Assembly: GCA_021432605.1 (NCBI GenBank)
Contig: MU271160.1
Span: 451,644 to 515,643, forward strand
Length of the DNA stretch: 64,000 bases
From: Coniochaeta sp. PMI_546
Taxonomy: Eukaryota > Ascomycota > Sordariomycetes > Coniochaetales > Coniochaetaceae
Reading direction: 5' to 3'
The position numbers and the translations under genes are program-made. Below the pieces are notes generated by a model that was not told where the DNA came from, searched no databases, and saw only the letters and a program-made list of their open reading frames with translations. Position 1 is the first letter of the stretch. The number at the start of each line of letters is the position of its first letter. Of this stretch, positions 33,841 to 44,436 are shown one piece after another.

Positions 33841-35050
33841 ATGTCTCTTATGAACCCTCGAGTCCTCCACTCCTGCTCCTCTTCTTCTCTGCTTCGAAGC
33901 TCAACCTCCACCCTCGCCCCAAGGACCACCCTCGTCACTCCCTCGTCTCGCATCTCATCGCCCTCTAGCCGCACCCTCTCACTCCCGCTCTCACACTGTC
34001 GCACCTACACCTCATCCGCCTCACCCTCACCCTCATCCTCACCCACAATGGGCGCCATCCAACCGCCCTCCGAATGGGAAGCCCAGATCAAGCGCAACCC
34101 CCACCCAGACTTCAAGAAGGTCGAGTCCTCCCGCCCGCCCTTCGACCCCGCCACCACCTTCCACTACACCCAAACGCCCCAACCCTCCTGGACCCCGGGC
34201 CACGGCGCCAACACCCCGGCCCCCTCCTCAGCCTCACACCTCACCATCGACCCCCACGAGCCCGGCCGCCCAGCCGGCTTCAACTACAAGCTCCTCATCT
34301 CCGCCATCGTCCCGCGGCCCATCGCCTTCGTCTCCACCCGCTCCGCGGACGGGAGCACCACCTCCACCACCAACCTAGCTCCCTTCAGCTACTTCCAGAT
34401 GGTAGCCCACGACCCGCCCCTGTTCGTAATCGGCTTCGCCTCCGCCCTCTCCCCCGAAGACGGCAAGACCAAAGACACCCTCCGCAACCTGGCCGCCACG
34501 GGCGAGTGCGTCATCAACATGATCTCCGAGTCCTTCGTCGAGGCCGCAAACGTCACCTCCGTCAACGCTCCCCCGGACGTGTCCGAGTGGGACGTCTCGG
34601 GTCTCACGCCAGTCTACGACTGTCAGACTGTCAAGTGTGCCCGAGTCAAAGAGGCCGTGTTCAGCGTCGAGGCTAAGTTGGAGTCCCTCAGGGAGTTTGA
34701 TAGTCGGGCCACCCCCGGGAAGAAGAGCGGGACGCTGGCTGTTGTCGAGGGGACGCGGTTCTGGGTGCGCGAGGACGCGATTAATGAGGAGAGGAATATT
34801 ATTGATCCTGCGGTGAGTTTTAATATCTCTTAATCAAATTCAATTCTGATTTCTGGAGAATTGAGGCTGACAAGTTGTGATTTAGGTCTTACGGCCCGTC
34901 AGTCGGCTGGGCGGCATCACGTACGCCCGGACGACGCAGGCGTTTGAGCTGCCCAGACCTGATTTCGAGAAGGACATCGGCGGCAGGGAGGCGGTGGAGG
35001 CTCTCAAGAAGAGCAAGAAGGAGGCCGAGGCTGGTGAGTCCAACATGTGA
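33841..35050 (+). CDS. Flavin reductase-like, FMN-binding split-barrel protein
   Basis: Two exons, 33841-34812 and 34886-35050, giving 378 residues. The central domain (about residues 145-330) is the split beta-barrel of flavin-reductase-like proteins: FNYKLLISAIVPRPIAFVST, then NLAPFSYFQMVAHDPPLFVIGF, then ECVINMISE. These bind FMN and NAD(P)H or act as oxidoreductases; the substrate is not known. The first 69 residues are Ser/Arg/Leu-rich without acids, like a mitochondrial presequence. A second in-frame ATG at 34048 (MGAIQPPSEWEAQ) in a good context could start a cytosolic form. The second exon restores the conserved LRPVSRLGGITYA strand and ends in a Lys/Glu-rich tail. It converges on the phosphodiesterase gene. 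Confidence 0.88.
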
Positions 35051-35431
35051 GACTCGGCACCACGCGGATGTACAATTGGAAGACGTGGAATGATTGGGGA
35101 GGCCAGAAGATGACGTGATGCAACGCCAGAAAGCGTGTTTTATATAGATAGATATACATGACGACGGACCCTATGGAGATACCTCTCCTGTACAAACGCC
35201 GATGAACCTGTGCTCGCTCACTTGAAGAGACGTGCACCTAACTCCCGAGTCACTTTGATGTCTGCCCCCAGTGCACATCTCTCTCATAGTCCGGCGGTAG
35301 TCGTAATCCCTCAATCCCAACTGCTGTGTCGATGCACAAGAAAACAACCCATAGCCTATACCCAGGAGCCAAAGCCAAAGACAGACACACACTCAGAAAA
35401 TAAAATGCACAAGCACAACCCAAAGTTGCCC
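35051..35431. other. Convergent 3' intergenic region
   Basis: Shared trailer region between two convergent genes; nothing recognised. Confidence 0.6.
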
Positions 35432-37909
35432 CTAGAAATACATAGCCTCCCCAGGACTAGAAATAACAAACTCGCACCCCAGCTGCGCCTCCCTCTCATA
35501 CTCCTCCAGCTCGCTCCGGATAATCTCCCCCACGGGCGGCCCGTCATTCAGCTTCTCCTTCAGGTGTATGAGCACGACCCTCAAGCCCCCAAGCGGGAAC
35601 TGCGCGGCCGGGGGCGGCCCCGACGCCACGCTGCCCGGCCCGCTCGCCGGCGTCGCGGGGGCCGACATCTCCGCGTCCCGGAGGTTGAGCTCGGCCGTCG
35701 GCGTGGCCACGTGCGGCGTGCTGAGGATCGAGCCGGAGCCGGAGCCGGAGCCGCGCTCGTCGGGCAGGGACTGCGACTGCGACAGGGTCGACGACTGGCG
35801 GCGCGGGGGCTTGACCGTCTTGGGCGACACCGGGTCGTCCCCCGTCAAGAGAGGGCTGGAGGTGGCCGAGACCGCCATCCGGGCCGCCCTCCTCCTCGTC
35901 AGGATCCGGGGGCCCTCGCCGTCTTCCCTCTTGCGCTTCCTCTTGTCCAAGCCGCCATGACTAGATGCCCTGTCCTGGCCACCACCACCACCACCACCGG
36001 CAGCAGCAGCAGCCTCGCCGGCCTCCTGCTGCGAAGCCAGCTGCTGCTGCTGCTGCCGCCGCGCCGCCCTCACCTCCTCGGCCAGATTGGCCATCTCCTG
36101 CATGATGAAGCGGGGCGCGAGATGCCCAAACAGACGGTCGACGCTCTGCGAGTCGTCGAAGCTGCACTCGATGAATATCGCCGCCAGCTTCCCCGTGGCT
36201 ATCTTGGGCGCCGCCTCCTGCCATATCTGCTGGTTGCGCGGGCTCAGGCTGATGCTGTCCGGCTCCACGTCGCCGAACATCAGGATCTCGCGGCCCGTGA
36301 CCACGTCGCGGATGAAGTAGGCGCTGCTGTCGTAGACGCACACCGTCTCCGTCGGGGCCCCCGCCGCCGAGGCCGACCCGGCCCGCTGGCCGCCGCTAGG
36401 GGCCGAGCTGCCGGCCAGGACGCCCTGCGGGGTGCTGGCCAGGTGCATCTGGTCGCGGTGCTGCTGCTGCTGCAGGATGATGCCGAGGTTCGGATTGATG
36501 TTGCTGTGGTGGGGGAGGCTCCGGGGCGACAGCAGAGGCATGCTGCTGCTGCTGGCGCCCAATCCCGCGCCGCCCATCCCCATGCCGACGGGTCCCATGG
36601 CCAGCGACATGGAGGCGGCATCCATGCTCCCGTAGCGGGTGCTGCTGTCGCTGCCGCGGTGGCTGTGCTTCTCGATGCAGTGGCCGTGGCTGACGCCCCA
36701 TACCTTGACTGCCAGATCGTCGCTGATCTCCATGTAGCCTTTGCCCTCGCCCTCGCCGAGGGCCGGCGAGCCGCCCTCCACCAGCCGCATGTACGTCACC
36801 AGACCGGCCCCGTTGTTCTCGTCGCTCAGGTTCGGCCAGATGACGTTGTTGAATATGTGGGTCTTGAAGGCGGCGATGGTGCTCGGGAGCCCGGCCAGGC
36901 GCTTTGGCCTGGAACCGGGCAGGCCGGCTGTGTTGATGACGAAGCCGGAGATGTGGTCGAGGTGCGGGTGCGTGATGAGGTAGGTGTCTATGAGATTCCT
37001 GTGTATGTATGCGGCGTTTGCCTCTGCTGAGGCGAAGGGGACCTCCAGTCCTCGGAACGGGCCTGAGGTGAGGGTGTGCGGTAGTGCCAGCTCGTCGGTC
37101 AGGCCGAGTTCCGGTGGCTGAGTTTCACGTAGTATTTTCGTTATCGCGCTGAGGTGCACGCCGGCATCGACTGCTATTATCGAACCTTTCCTCCAGCCTG
37201 ATGAGAGAGAGCGGACCAGGAAGGCTGTTGTGTTGGATTCCACTGGCCCTCCACCGGAGCCCTGTTAGTCGAGTTAGTGCGGTCTTCTTGACTTGTGTAG
37301 GTTGTGATGCCGCCCAGGAGTGGAATTTGGCAGGAGAATGTGCTTTAGCGACATCTCGTGTTGTGGTAGTTGAACTCATGGAGCATGTTGATGATGGAAC
37401 CCAAAAACAGTTTGCCGGCATTATACAACGACCGTCTCCGCCAAGCTCAACTATGGATGTAATTCTCCCTTCGACAGGATACCTAACAATAGGTAGGCGA
37501 TGACAAGGTTGGGGCATTGGGCGTAACGAGGTGGGCTTCTGTATAAGCTCTTTGTTCAAATCTCACTTGAGAAAGACAAAGAGATTATATGCCAGCAGCC
37601 GGTGGTCGACACCGGGGACAACCCCAGGCTGGCTGTCCTTGCACGAAGGGCTTCTCCCCTCGTTTTCAGCGAGGATCTAGCAAACGTTTCTCGTTCCCCA
37701 AATATGCGAAGCGAACGCGGCCTCTCTAGATAGTGCATGTAATGCTGCACTCGGGACAAGGGATTGCAGGATTCGGCCAAAGTAACCCGCACATCCTGGA
37801 GTCTTTTGGGGGGTTGATGACAATGATGTCGATGAAATAGGCGACTCACAAGAACGATTACCTGTAGCGCCGCCGCCACATCCTGGGCGTTTACCCTCTC
37901 ACCTCCCAT
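35432..37909 (-). CDS. PDE1: Low-affinity class II 3',5'-cyclic-nucleotide phosphodiesterase
   Basis: Two exons: 37909-37850 and 37261-35432, giving 629 residues. Exon 1 (20 codons) ends ALQVIVL and exon 2 begins GSGGGPVESNTTAFLVRS, so the join rebuilds the family's first conserved block. The metal site is LITHPHLDHISGFV near residues 112-125, with later blocks SAYFIRDVVTGREILMFGDVEPD and IFIECSFDDSQ, and the end block LRVVLIHLKEKL. The enzyme hydrolyses cAMP in the cytosol, lowering PKA signalling. Disordered Gly/Ser/Gln-rich inserts lengthen it compared with yeast Pde1 (about 370 residues). The single intron is 588 nt, about ten times the usual size in this window. Confidence 0.9.
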
Positions 37910-39776
37910 GAGCGCCTGTCGGGATCTCTGTCGCGATCCACAGTGCCGTTGATCCGGGATGGGAAAGCGAAGAAATGCGATGTGTCAACTGGGAATAATT
38001 GCCTTGTCTCTCGGGCCGGCAATTCGGCGTCCTGCAGGAAGCCGAGATTGCAGTTCGATAGGTCAGATCGTCTCTTCACGGCAGTGGTGTGCTTGGACGG
38101 TTGGTAGTGAGAGGAGAGAGATTAGCTGATGCCGAGTTACAAGAATCAATTGCACCTTTGTCTCCAAGATATAGTCGGGCAAGGTAGAGGTAGTTAAGTT
38201 TGAAGCTGTCTGTTGCAGGTCTCTCTGGTGGGACCCTAGTGTAGACGCAGGTAGTAGTACTGGTAGTACGTGTAGTACTGGTAACTCAGGCCGTCAGATG
38301 GGAATCTTTGGAGAGGCGACGAAACAAGGAAGGCGTTGAACTGAGCCGCATTTGAACTTGAAGGGCAGGTACCGTGGCAATGGTCAGTGGTTGCTTCCCT
38401 CCAAGAAGAGTGACAGGGGGGGTCCATGAACTTCGGGAAGGAACGTCACGACGGACCTGGGAGAAAACACGTGATATTGCTCTTCACAAGTCGTGTACTG
38501 TACCTCCAGGTTTTTCTGTCTTCTGTTCTCTTTGTGACAACGACGGCTTCCAGTTTCTTTTTATCTCTTTGTCAATGAATCCCGTCTCTCGCAGCTTCGA
38601 GGACGATAAGAGGCACGTGAGTCGGTATCTGCTGGAACCGTCCAAAGATCGGCAACACTTGATGCAATAACGGGCGCAGCAATGGAATGCCGACAAGAAA
38701 TCCCACTAGGCCAACTCTGTAAACGTGAACGGCAGTGAAAGACAAAGACATCATGCGAGTGTACAAACCATGGGAATCGCGCATCTTATCAGTTTCTTTC
38801 TGCCTGCACAACACACCCGAAGCCGTTTTATGCTGGCACGAACCTTAGCTATAGTGGAGTGTTCCTCAGCCCATCGCTTGACATGCATACTGCAGCCAGT
38901 TACCTGCCTCCCAACCTAGTACTATGGTAGAAGGGCTGCAAGATCGTGCAGCTTGCATGGCCCCAAGTCTGTCTCCAGTCCAGGTTCCCGTCCCCACAGA
39001 TATGCATCTTCAGAGTATCGCGTTGGTAGCTTTGGCCTCGCGATGACTTTCTCTATAATTCCCAGTTGGAGTTCATTGCGTAACTTTATAGAGAGAGTGG
39101 ATCGAGACAGCATTCTTCTCATCGCCTAATCAGTAAAACCTGCAATACTTTTGTCCCTGGACGAGCAGCAGGTGGCCTGGATTCTAGGTCCAACGCTTGA
39201 GCAAGCCACAGCGGTCTCTGGATGCAATTGAAAAGTTCAGGTACTTCTCGGACTTGCCGCTGGTGCAGTAGCGCCATCGGGCACAACGAGCCAATCTCGA
39301 ACCAGGCGTCATGTCGGAACCACCGTGCTGCCATCTCTTATTGCCATCCTCGATGCACCTGACATGTCACGCATCAGGCATTGTTCGTCCACCGCCTGAC
39401 TTGGCTATTGTCTGAGCTGTCGACGCCGCATCTGCTTGCTTGCCTTGTGACTGGGCCATGGATGCTACTCTGGCCTGTACAGTGCAGCTGCCTGTGAGTC
39501 GAGTCAGCAAGTCGGAGTCGTCACGGAGCCAGGCCCTATGTCAGTCAATTGGTCATGGTGAGGATAAAGAAACTACGAGTTAGGAGTCCAGGGACACAGG
39601 ACTCGATATGACAATGTTTACAACATAATACTTGGACTCGATTAGAAAGAAAGTAGTGTTCATGTGCGACTGTAACCTAATTGGATTACCATTCTCTCCA
39701 CACACCCGTATATAGAAAAGCGAAGTGAGCATATCACCAATTCTACTCACCTGTCCTACTTACCTGGAATCAGCCT
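37910..39776. other. Intergenic, no gene seen
   Basis: Upstream of the phosphodiesterase and downstream of the next minus-strand gene. It holds a short 9-bp repeat (38254-38280). Frames under 100 codons only; none convincing. Confidence 0.55.
38254..38280. repeat. 9-bp tandem repeat (gtagtactg x3, imperfect)
   Basis: Three consecutive 9-bp units with the AGTACT-type core; the middle unit differs by two bases at its end. Non-coding. Confidence 0.6.
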
Positions 39777-42245
39777 CTACATCCTACAGCCAAGCCCCGG
39801 CGGAAGCGAACTCCATCTAGGCACCACACCGCCTCTCACACGGTCTGCCTCCCGCGTCACCAGACTCTCGACCTCAAGCCGCTTGTAGTGCGGCATGCCA
39901 TCGATGGCCGTAACCATGGACGTGAGGATGCGGCTTACCCGGCGAACATCCAGCTGGCTTCGCTTCGGGAGCTTCTTCCGGACCTCGGCCGCGATCCCAG
40001 CAGTGTCTACCTCCAACCGCTTGGGAGACGAAGCTGTGTAAGCCGGTGCCTCGTCCTCGTCCACTTCCCTGGAGCGCTTGCGGGTTGCCAGAGGCGAGCA
40101 GCGGGGGAGGGTCGGTCGCCGGGGTCGTGGCATGGCCACTTGACCAGGGCCGGCTTCCAAGTCCGAAGTCTGCGAAACGGGCGCATACACCTCCTGAACG
40201 TCCTCATCGTCCTCAACCTCAACAACCCGCGCCTCCCGCTCCATCCGCAGCTTCTCGTCCTTCATCTGCTGATACAACTCCAGATCACCCATGTACCTAC
40301 CAACATGGATATCGTTCCGCCTCTCCAACCCCTCCAGATACCCCGGGCCCGCCGTATGCGCCCGCGTAAGAACATACCACAGCCTCCTCTCCCTGGGCGT
40401 CACCCTATCCCCCTGGCCCCTCCGTCCGCGCTCCCTGAGCCGCCTGCCCTCGCTCTGGATCCACGCGTCCAGCACCCCGACCAGCGTCCCGCCCAGCGCC
40501 ATGGGGTTCCGCTCCTCGTGCCGGAAGAATCGCCGGTCGGGCTGGATGCAGAACCTGCCGTCGAAGAAGAACCCGTACAGGCCGAACGCCTCCTCGAAGC
40601 AGTACAGGTGCATGTACCCCGCGCAGTGGAACGGATCCGTCGCCGTGCCGGACAGGTCGGCGTGCTCGTCAAAGGCCACCCGGAACTGGCCCTTGGAGAT
40701 GGTGTTCTTCTTGACGGGGCACTCGTCCCAGCGGCAGATGGACGCCTGGGCTCCGTACCGGTGCAGGTCGAAGGCGGGCGCGCACTGGATCCACATGGTC
40801 AGCTTGCCCTTGCGGCTGGGCGCCTTGCCATCCCCGCGGGGTCCGACGAGGAAGGCTTCGAGTTCTTGGCGGGTGTAGCGTACGTTGCCTAGCCACTCGC
40901 CTTGGTCGTTGTACCTGAAGAGGGGTTCCTTGTAGGCCCTCGGAGGGGGAAAACCGGGGCAACCGCTGGGGTCCTTCTTGGGGGGAGGGCTCCAGTCGGT
41001 CGGCTTGAGGGGCAGGGGCTGGTACCAGTGCGAGGGATCGTTGCTCTCACGTCTGTTGCCTTCGCGTCTGTGGCGGATCTTCTTGGTGGGGGGAAGGGCA
41101 TGATCGTCGTCTGCCCCGCGCTTTCGCTCGGAGTCTATGTGACCGCCGACGTACGGTTGGTATAGGTTTGTTGCTGGCTGGAGGTGTCCATCAACGAGCT
41201 GGGGGAGCTGAGGCCGTGGTGGGGCGTATGAGGTAGGAAACTCTGGGGACATGACGCCGGGAGAGAGCTGTTGGTATGACCGGTAGCTTGGCGGTGCTGG
41301 ATGGCCATTGTTAGCGGCTCGCCCCGAGAGCGGGAGCGTTTGGGAGTATGGAACATTTGCTCGTGCTAACACAGGATGAGGGTTAGTATAATAGGTCTGC
41401 GACATTCTTACCAAGTCCTGCGAGCGCACCCCTGGTGGCGCCGCCATGTATTGCTGCCGTGGAGCCGTGGAAGGATACCGCTGTGGCGTGCTCACAATGT
41501 TCCGGGGTGGCAGTACCCTCTGCGGCACCGGCATATACATCCGTTGTCCTGACATCTCCACCAAATTTGGGGGCGACCTTAGTTGTTGCGGCTGTGCGGT
41601 ATAGGGCTGTTGCGGCATGTATGAGCTCATGGCGCTAGAACCTACCTTCACAGGGGCATTCTGAAGCTGAGGCACGTAGTTGCCATTGGCCATCAATGAA
41701 GCGTCTAGAAAGGCCAGATCCGAGTCCGAGAAGGAATAATCCGCCGACTCAACGGTAGTCTGACCGGGAGCAAGATTCCGTTCAGCCCCGGTTTGCGAAG
41801 GGATCGGCTGATTGCTGTCAATGACAGGAGCAGACCCGGACTCGAAGCATGCTAGGCTAGAGTCAAGCACAGTCAGCTGGTCGTCGGTGTCATCGACGGC
41901 CTCCTCCGATAACATCGGGTCCTGTGGAAGCGTCAAGAGAAACGGAGCAGAGTCCGGCATAGTCAACTGGCTCTTCGTGTTCTTGATGGCCTTACCTGCT
42001 TCCTCAACCTGGCCCGTGGGTTGCGCTGTACCCGCTTGACCGTTATCATCCGGTTCAGTGGAGCCGAAGCTGAAATCGAAATCCGTCTTCTCTACAGAGG
42101 GCGAACCGAACAAATTAGTGTCGCCGCCCAGGTCCACCAAGTCGTCCATGCTGAAGTCTTGGAGGCCAGCTCCAGATTGGTCTTGCTCGTCAGCTTCTGT
42201 ATGGATCCCAAAAGGGTCTCGCGGAGATATATGTTCGGTCCCCAT
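39777..42245 (-). CDS. Uncharacterised protein with PARP-finger-like Cys/His cluster
   Basis: Single frame, 822 residues from the first ATG (42245); the open frame extends upstream but only from a TTG. Residues 1-420 are acidic, then Gln/Pro-rich and disordered, like an activation or scaffold region. A Lys/Arg cluster (KKIRHRREGNRR) follows. Residues 460-610 form a conserved-looking domain. It contains CRWDEC (C504, C509), KGQFRVAFDE, and YMHLYCFEE (H546, C549). The spacing and the KxxxRVA and H-x2-C-F features resemble PARP-type zinc fingers, which bind nicked DNA; this is pattern inference, with no named family recognised. The C-terminal 200 residues are charged and helical, then end in a short ordered segment. 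Confidence 0.75.
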   Translation of the reverse strand: MGTEHISPRDPFGIHTEADEQDQSGAGLQDFSMDDLVDLGGDTNLFGSPSVEKTDFDFSFGSTEPDDNGQAGTAQPTGQVEEAGKAIKNTKSQLTMPDSAPFLLTLPQDPMLSEEAVDDTDDQLTVLDSSLACFESGSAPVIDSNQPIPSQTGAERNLAPGQTTVESADYSFSDSDLAFLDASLMANGNYVPQLQNAPVKVGSSAMSSYMPQQPYTAQPQQLRSPPNLVEMSGQRMYMPVPQRVLPPRNIVSTPQRYPSTAPRQQYMAAPPGVRSQDLVRMSQTYYTNPHPVLARANVPYSQTLPLSGRAANNGHPAPPSYRSYQQLSPGVMSPEFPTSYAPPRPQLPQLVDGHLQPATNLYQPYVGGHIDSERKRGADDDHALPPTKKIRHRREGNRRESNDPSHWYQPLPLKPTDWSPPPKKDPSGCPGFPPPRAYKEPLFRYNDQGEWLGNVRYTRQELEAFLVGPRGDGKAPSRKGKLTMWIQCAPAFDLHRYGAQASICRWDECPVKKNTISKGQFRVAFDEHADLSGTATDPFHCAGYMHLYCFEEAFGLYGFFFDGRFCIQPDRRFFRHEERNPMALGGTLVGVLDAWIQSEGRRLRERGRRGQGDRVTPRERRLWYVLTRAHTAGPGYLEGLERRNDIHVGRYMGDLELYQQMKDEKLRMEREARVVEVEDDEDVQEVYAPVSQTSDLEAGPGQVAMPRPRRPTLPRCSPLATRKRSREVDEDEAPAYTASSPKRLEVDTAGIAAEVRKKLPKRSQLDVRRVSRILTSMVTAIDGMPHYKRLEVESLVTREADRVRGGVVPRWSSLPPGLGCRM

Positions 42246-44436
42246 TTCAGTATCGTCGAACACTATGCTGGTTCGAGGCCCACGACTCACAGGTAAGAAA
42301 CAGGTGCGAGTATCGGTAGTAGATAGTGTGTGCGGGAATTCGAAGTGTTGCGAGTCACAATGGAGCGGGTTAAGCGTGGAAACAGACAAGCGACTTGTCC
42401 TGTTGAGGGCCTCTCACATGTGTGTATATATAGGACTCGAGGAGCATCCTTTGACCATCGTCGAGGTCATAGACATTCTCTTCCTCGCAGTGACAAAGAT
42501 CGGGTAGATTTGGGTGTCTTTATCTGGAACAAAGACCTCGCTTGGGTTCAAGGCATGACACAATCGACATAATCGAACGCACTTGCTCCTTACAGGGGGA
42601 CAGCGTAGTCAAAGAGAAGATGCTTCAAGAACAATTGACTTGTCACATAATCGCTCCGCTCAGCGATAGGTTGGCAGTCAGGATGGATTCTATCATTGAC
42701 ATCATATGTGTGACTCGCTTCAGTATGGGATATATTCTTATATTCCTCTGCTTGGCTATGAGGCTGTGAAGGCCAGTGACAACTAAAAAGGCGAAGTCCT
42801 CCTCGAGAAAAAGGACAGACTTGAGCCGGTTCGTAGAGTGACCACGAACATGATATCTCGCAGGGAATCAGAACTGACGACGCTTTCTCAGTCATTCAGC
42901 AACCCTAGGTTAACGACTTGCTCGAGATTCCTCACTTGAGGCACGGCTCGACGCAGTAGAGCAGCACAGGCAGGACACAACGATGCCAGTTCAGCGGTGC
43001 CTACTCCTGCTGAGTTCATCTGATCTCTGCTGCCTAACACCGAACCAAGGGATAAAACAGCGGCGAGCACAGACGGTTGCTGCTCGTGAACTCGAAACTA
43101 CTTGATCGATCATTAGCACTTTTGCCATCCAATATCGAAGGCCGTAAGAGGTGAAACGATTCGATTTTGAATCAGTAGATGTTAAGCACGTTATCAACAT
43201 GGGTATTCAGAACAGGTCTGTGATATAATGCGTATTGTTCTCATCATAAAAATCGAGGGTAGGAGGCCAAGAGGGAACAAGGGAACGCAACATACCGAAT
43301 CCATAATGGGAGCCACGCAACAGTTCTGACATGCTTAGTCCTCGTCAGTTACCAGATGGGTGTCCATTGGGTGTCCATTGGTCGTCCATCCAGTGTCCAT
43401 CAGCACCGTCGTGTCATTTTATAGCATCGCCCGAGCTCTCTAGGGCAACAGTGAGAAAGGTAAGGCCTAGCCTTCAACCAGATCCGGTGTCAGATGTCCT
43501 GGTAGCCAACCATGAAGAGCGCCACATAGACATCTTCAGGATGTATGGTGACCTCGTATTTCAGACACTGAGGAATACGATCTCATCAGAGTGAGAAGGT
43601 GACAAGAGAGAAAAAATCAGTGGCCAAAAGTCACAGAAATAGAAAATCTCCAGGGTCCACAATGTCCAGGCGGGTGCACGGGCCAGATACTGAACTGGCT
43701 CTGAGTACTGTGTCCTGTGTGTGCGACTCGCAGCAGGTGTACGAGGGTACCTGAGAGAGGGGCTCTTTCTGCAGGGGTCGTCAAGATCCCTGTCGATATT
43801 CAAGGGGCCGTGCTTTAGCCGGGAGGAAAGAGCGAAAGACAAAGGACAGAAGTCGTGCTTACCCAACCAGAAGCAGTCTGTAACAACAACAAACTCGTAT
43901 ACCTTGCAGTCGTGTGTAAGATGGTGAACTGTAAAATGTATGAAATTCACAAGTGATAGCAGACATACCGGAATGGGTTTGGAATTAACTCAAGTAGATA
44001 GCAGAATTCTTTGGACACAAGGCCTGCCGTCCGGGCCGAGCCCACTAACTCGCAGGATGTACACATAAAACTGACGAAAGCTGGACTCGCTCCCTCCCCG
44101 CCTTTCCCAAAAAAACAACCTTCGACCCCTGCATCCTTCTCCAGCTGGCGGAAAGTCTCCCACTACGTCACGAGACAGATAATCCAAGCCAAGGCCGGCG
44201 CCAATCTGCCACCACATCCAGACAGATGACTTAGACATAGCTATATACTTGTCTCTGGCCTAATAAGTCTTGAGTCTGTATACACTCCACATCTGGGTCA
44301 ATCGTCCTTGCTACAGAGACTCGGAGCATCTTCCGAGCCCCTCGTGCCGACTATTGTTCTGGGGGACGCCGTCGAGGCCGGCTAGGCTCTTCTGGCTCGC
44401 ATCTCTCAACACAAACCCCCTCGTGTCAAATCTACA
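42246..44436. other. Divergent intergenic region
   Basis: A 2.2 kb promoter region between a minus-strand gene and the plus-strand Cps1/DIP2-like gene. A short repeat of gtgtccatt lies at 43358-43400. No frame with coding features was found. Confidence 0.5.
43358..43400. repeat. Short 10-11-bp repeat of tgtccatt
   Basis: Four tandem imperfect units share the core GTCCAT, the first two being exact (gggtgtccatt). Non-coding; could be a cluster of binding sites or a simple repeat. Confidence 0.5.

Noticed and set aside
35210-37030. 606-codon plus-strand open frame opposite the phosphodiesterase gene
   Set aside because: It is the antisense shadow of a GC-rich exon; the translation is Arg/Leu/Ala-rich without domains, while the minus strand carries clear phosphodiesterase motifs.
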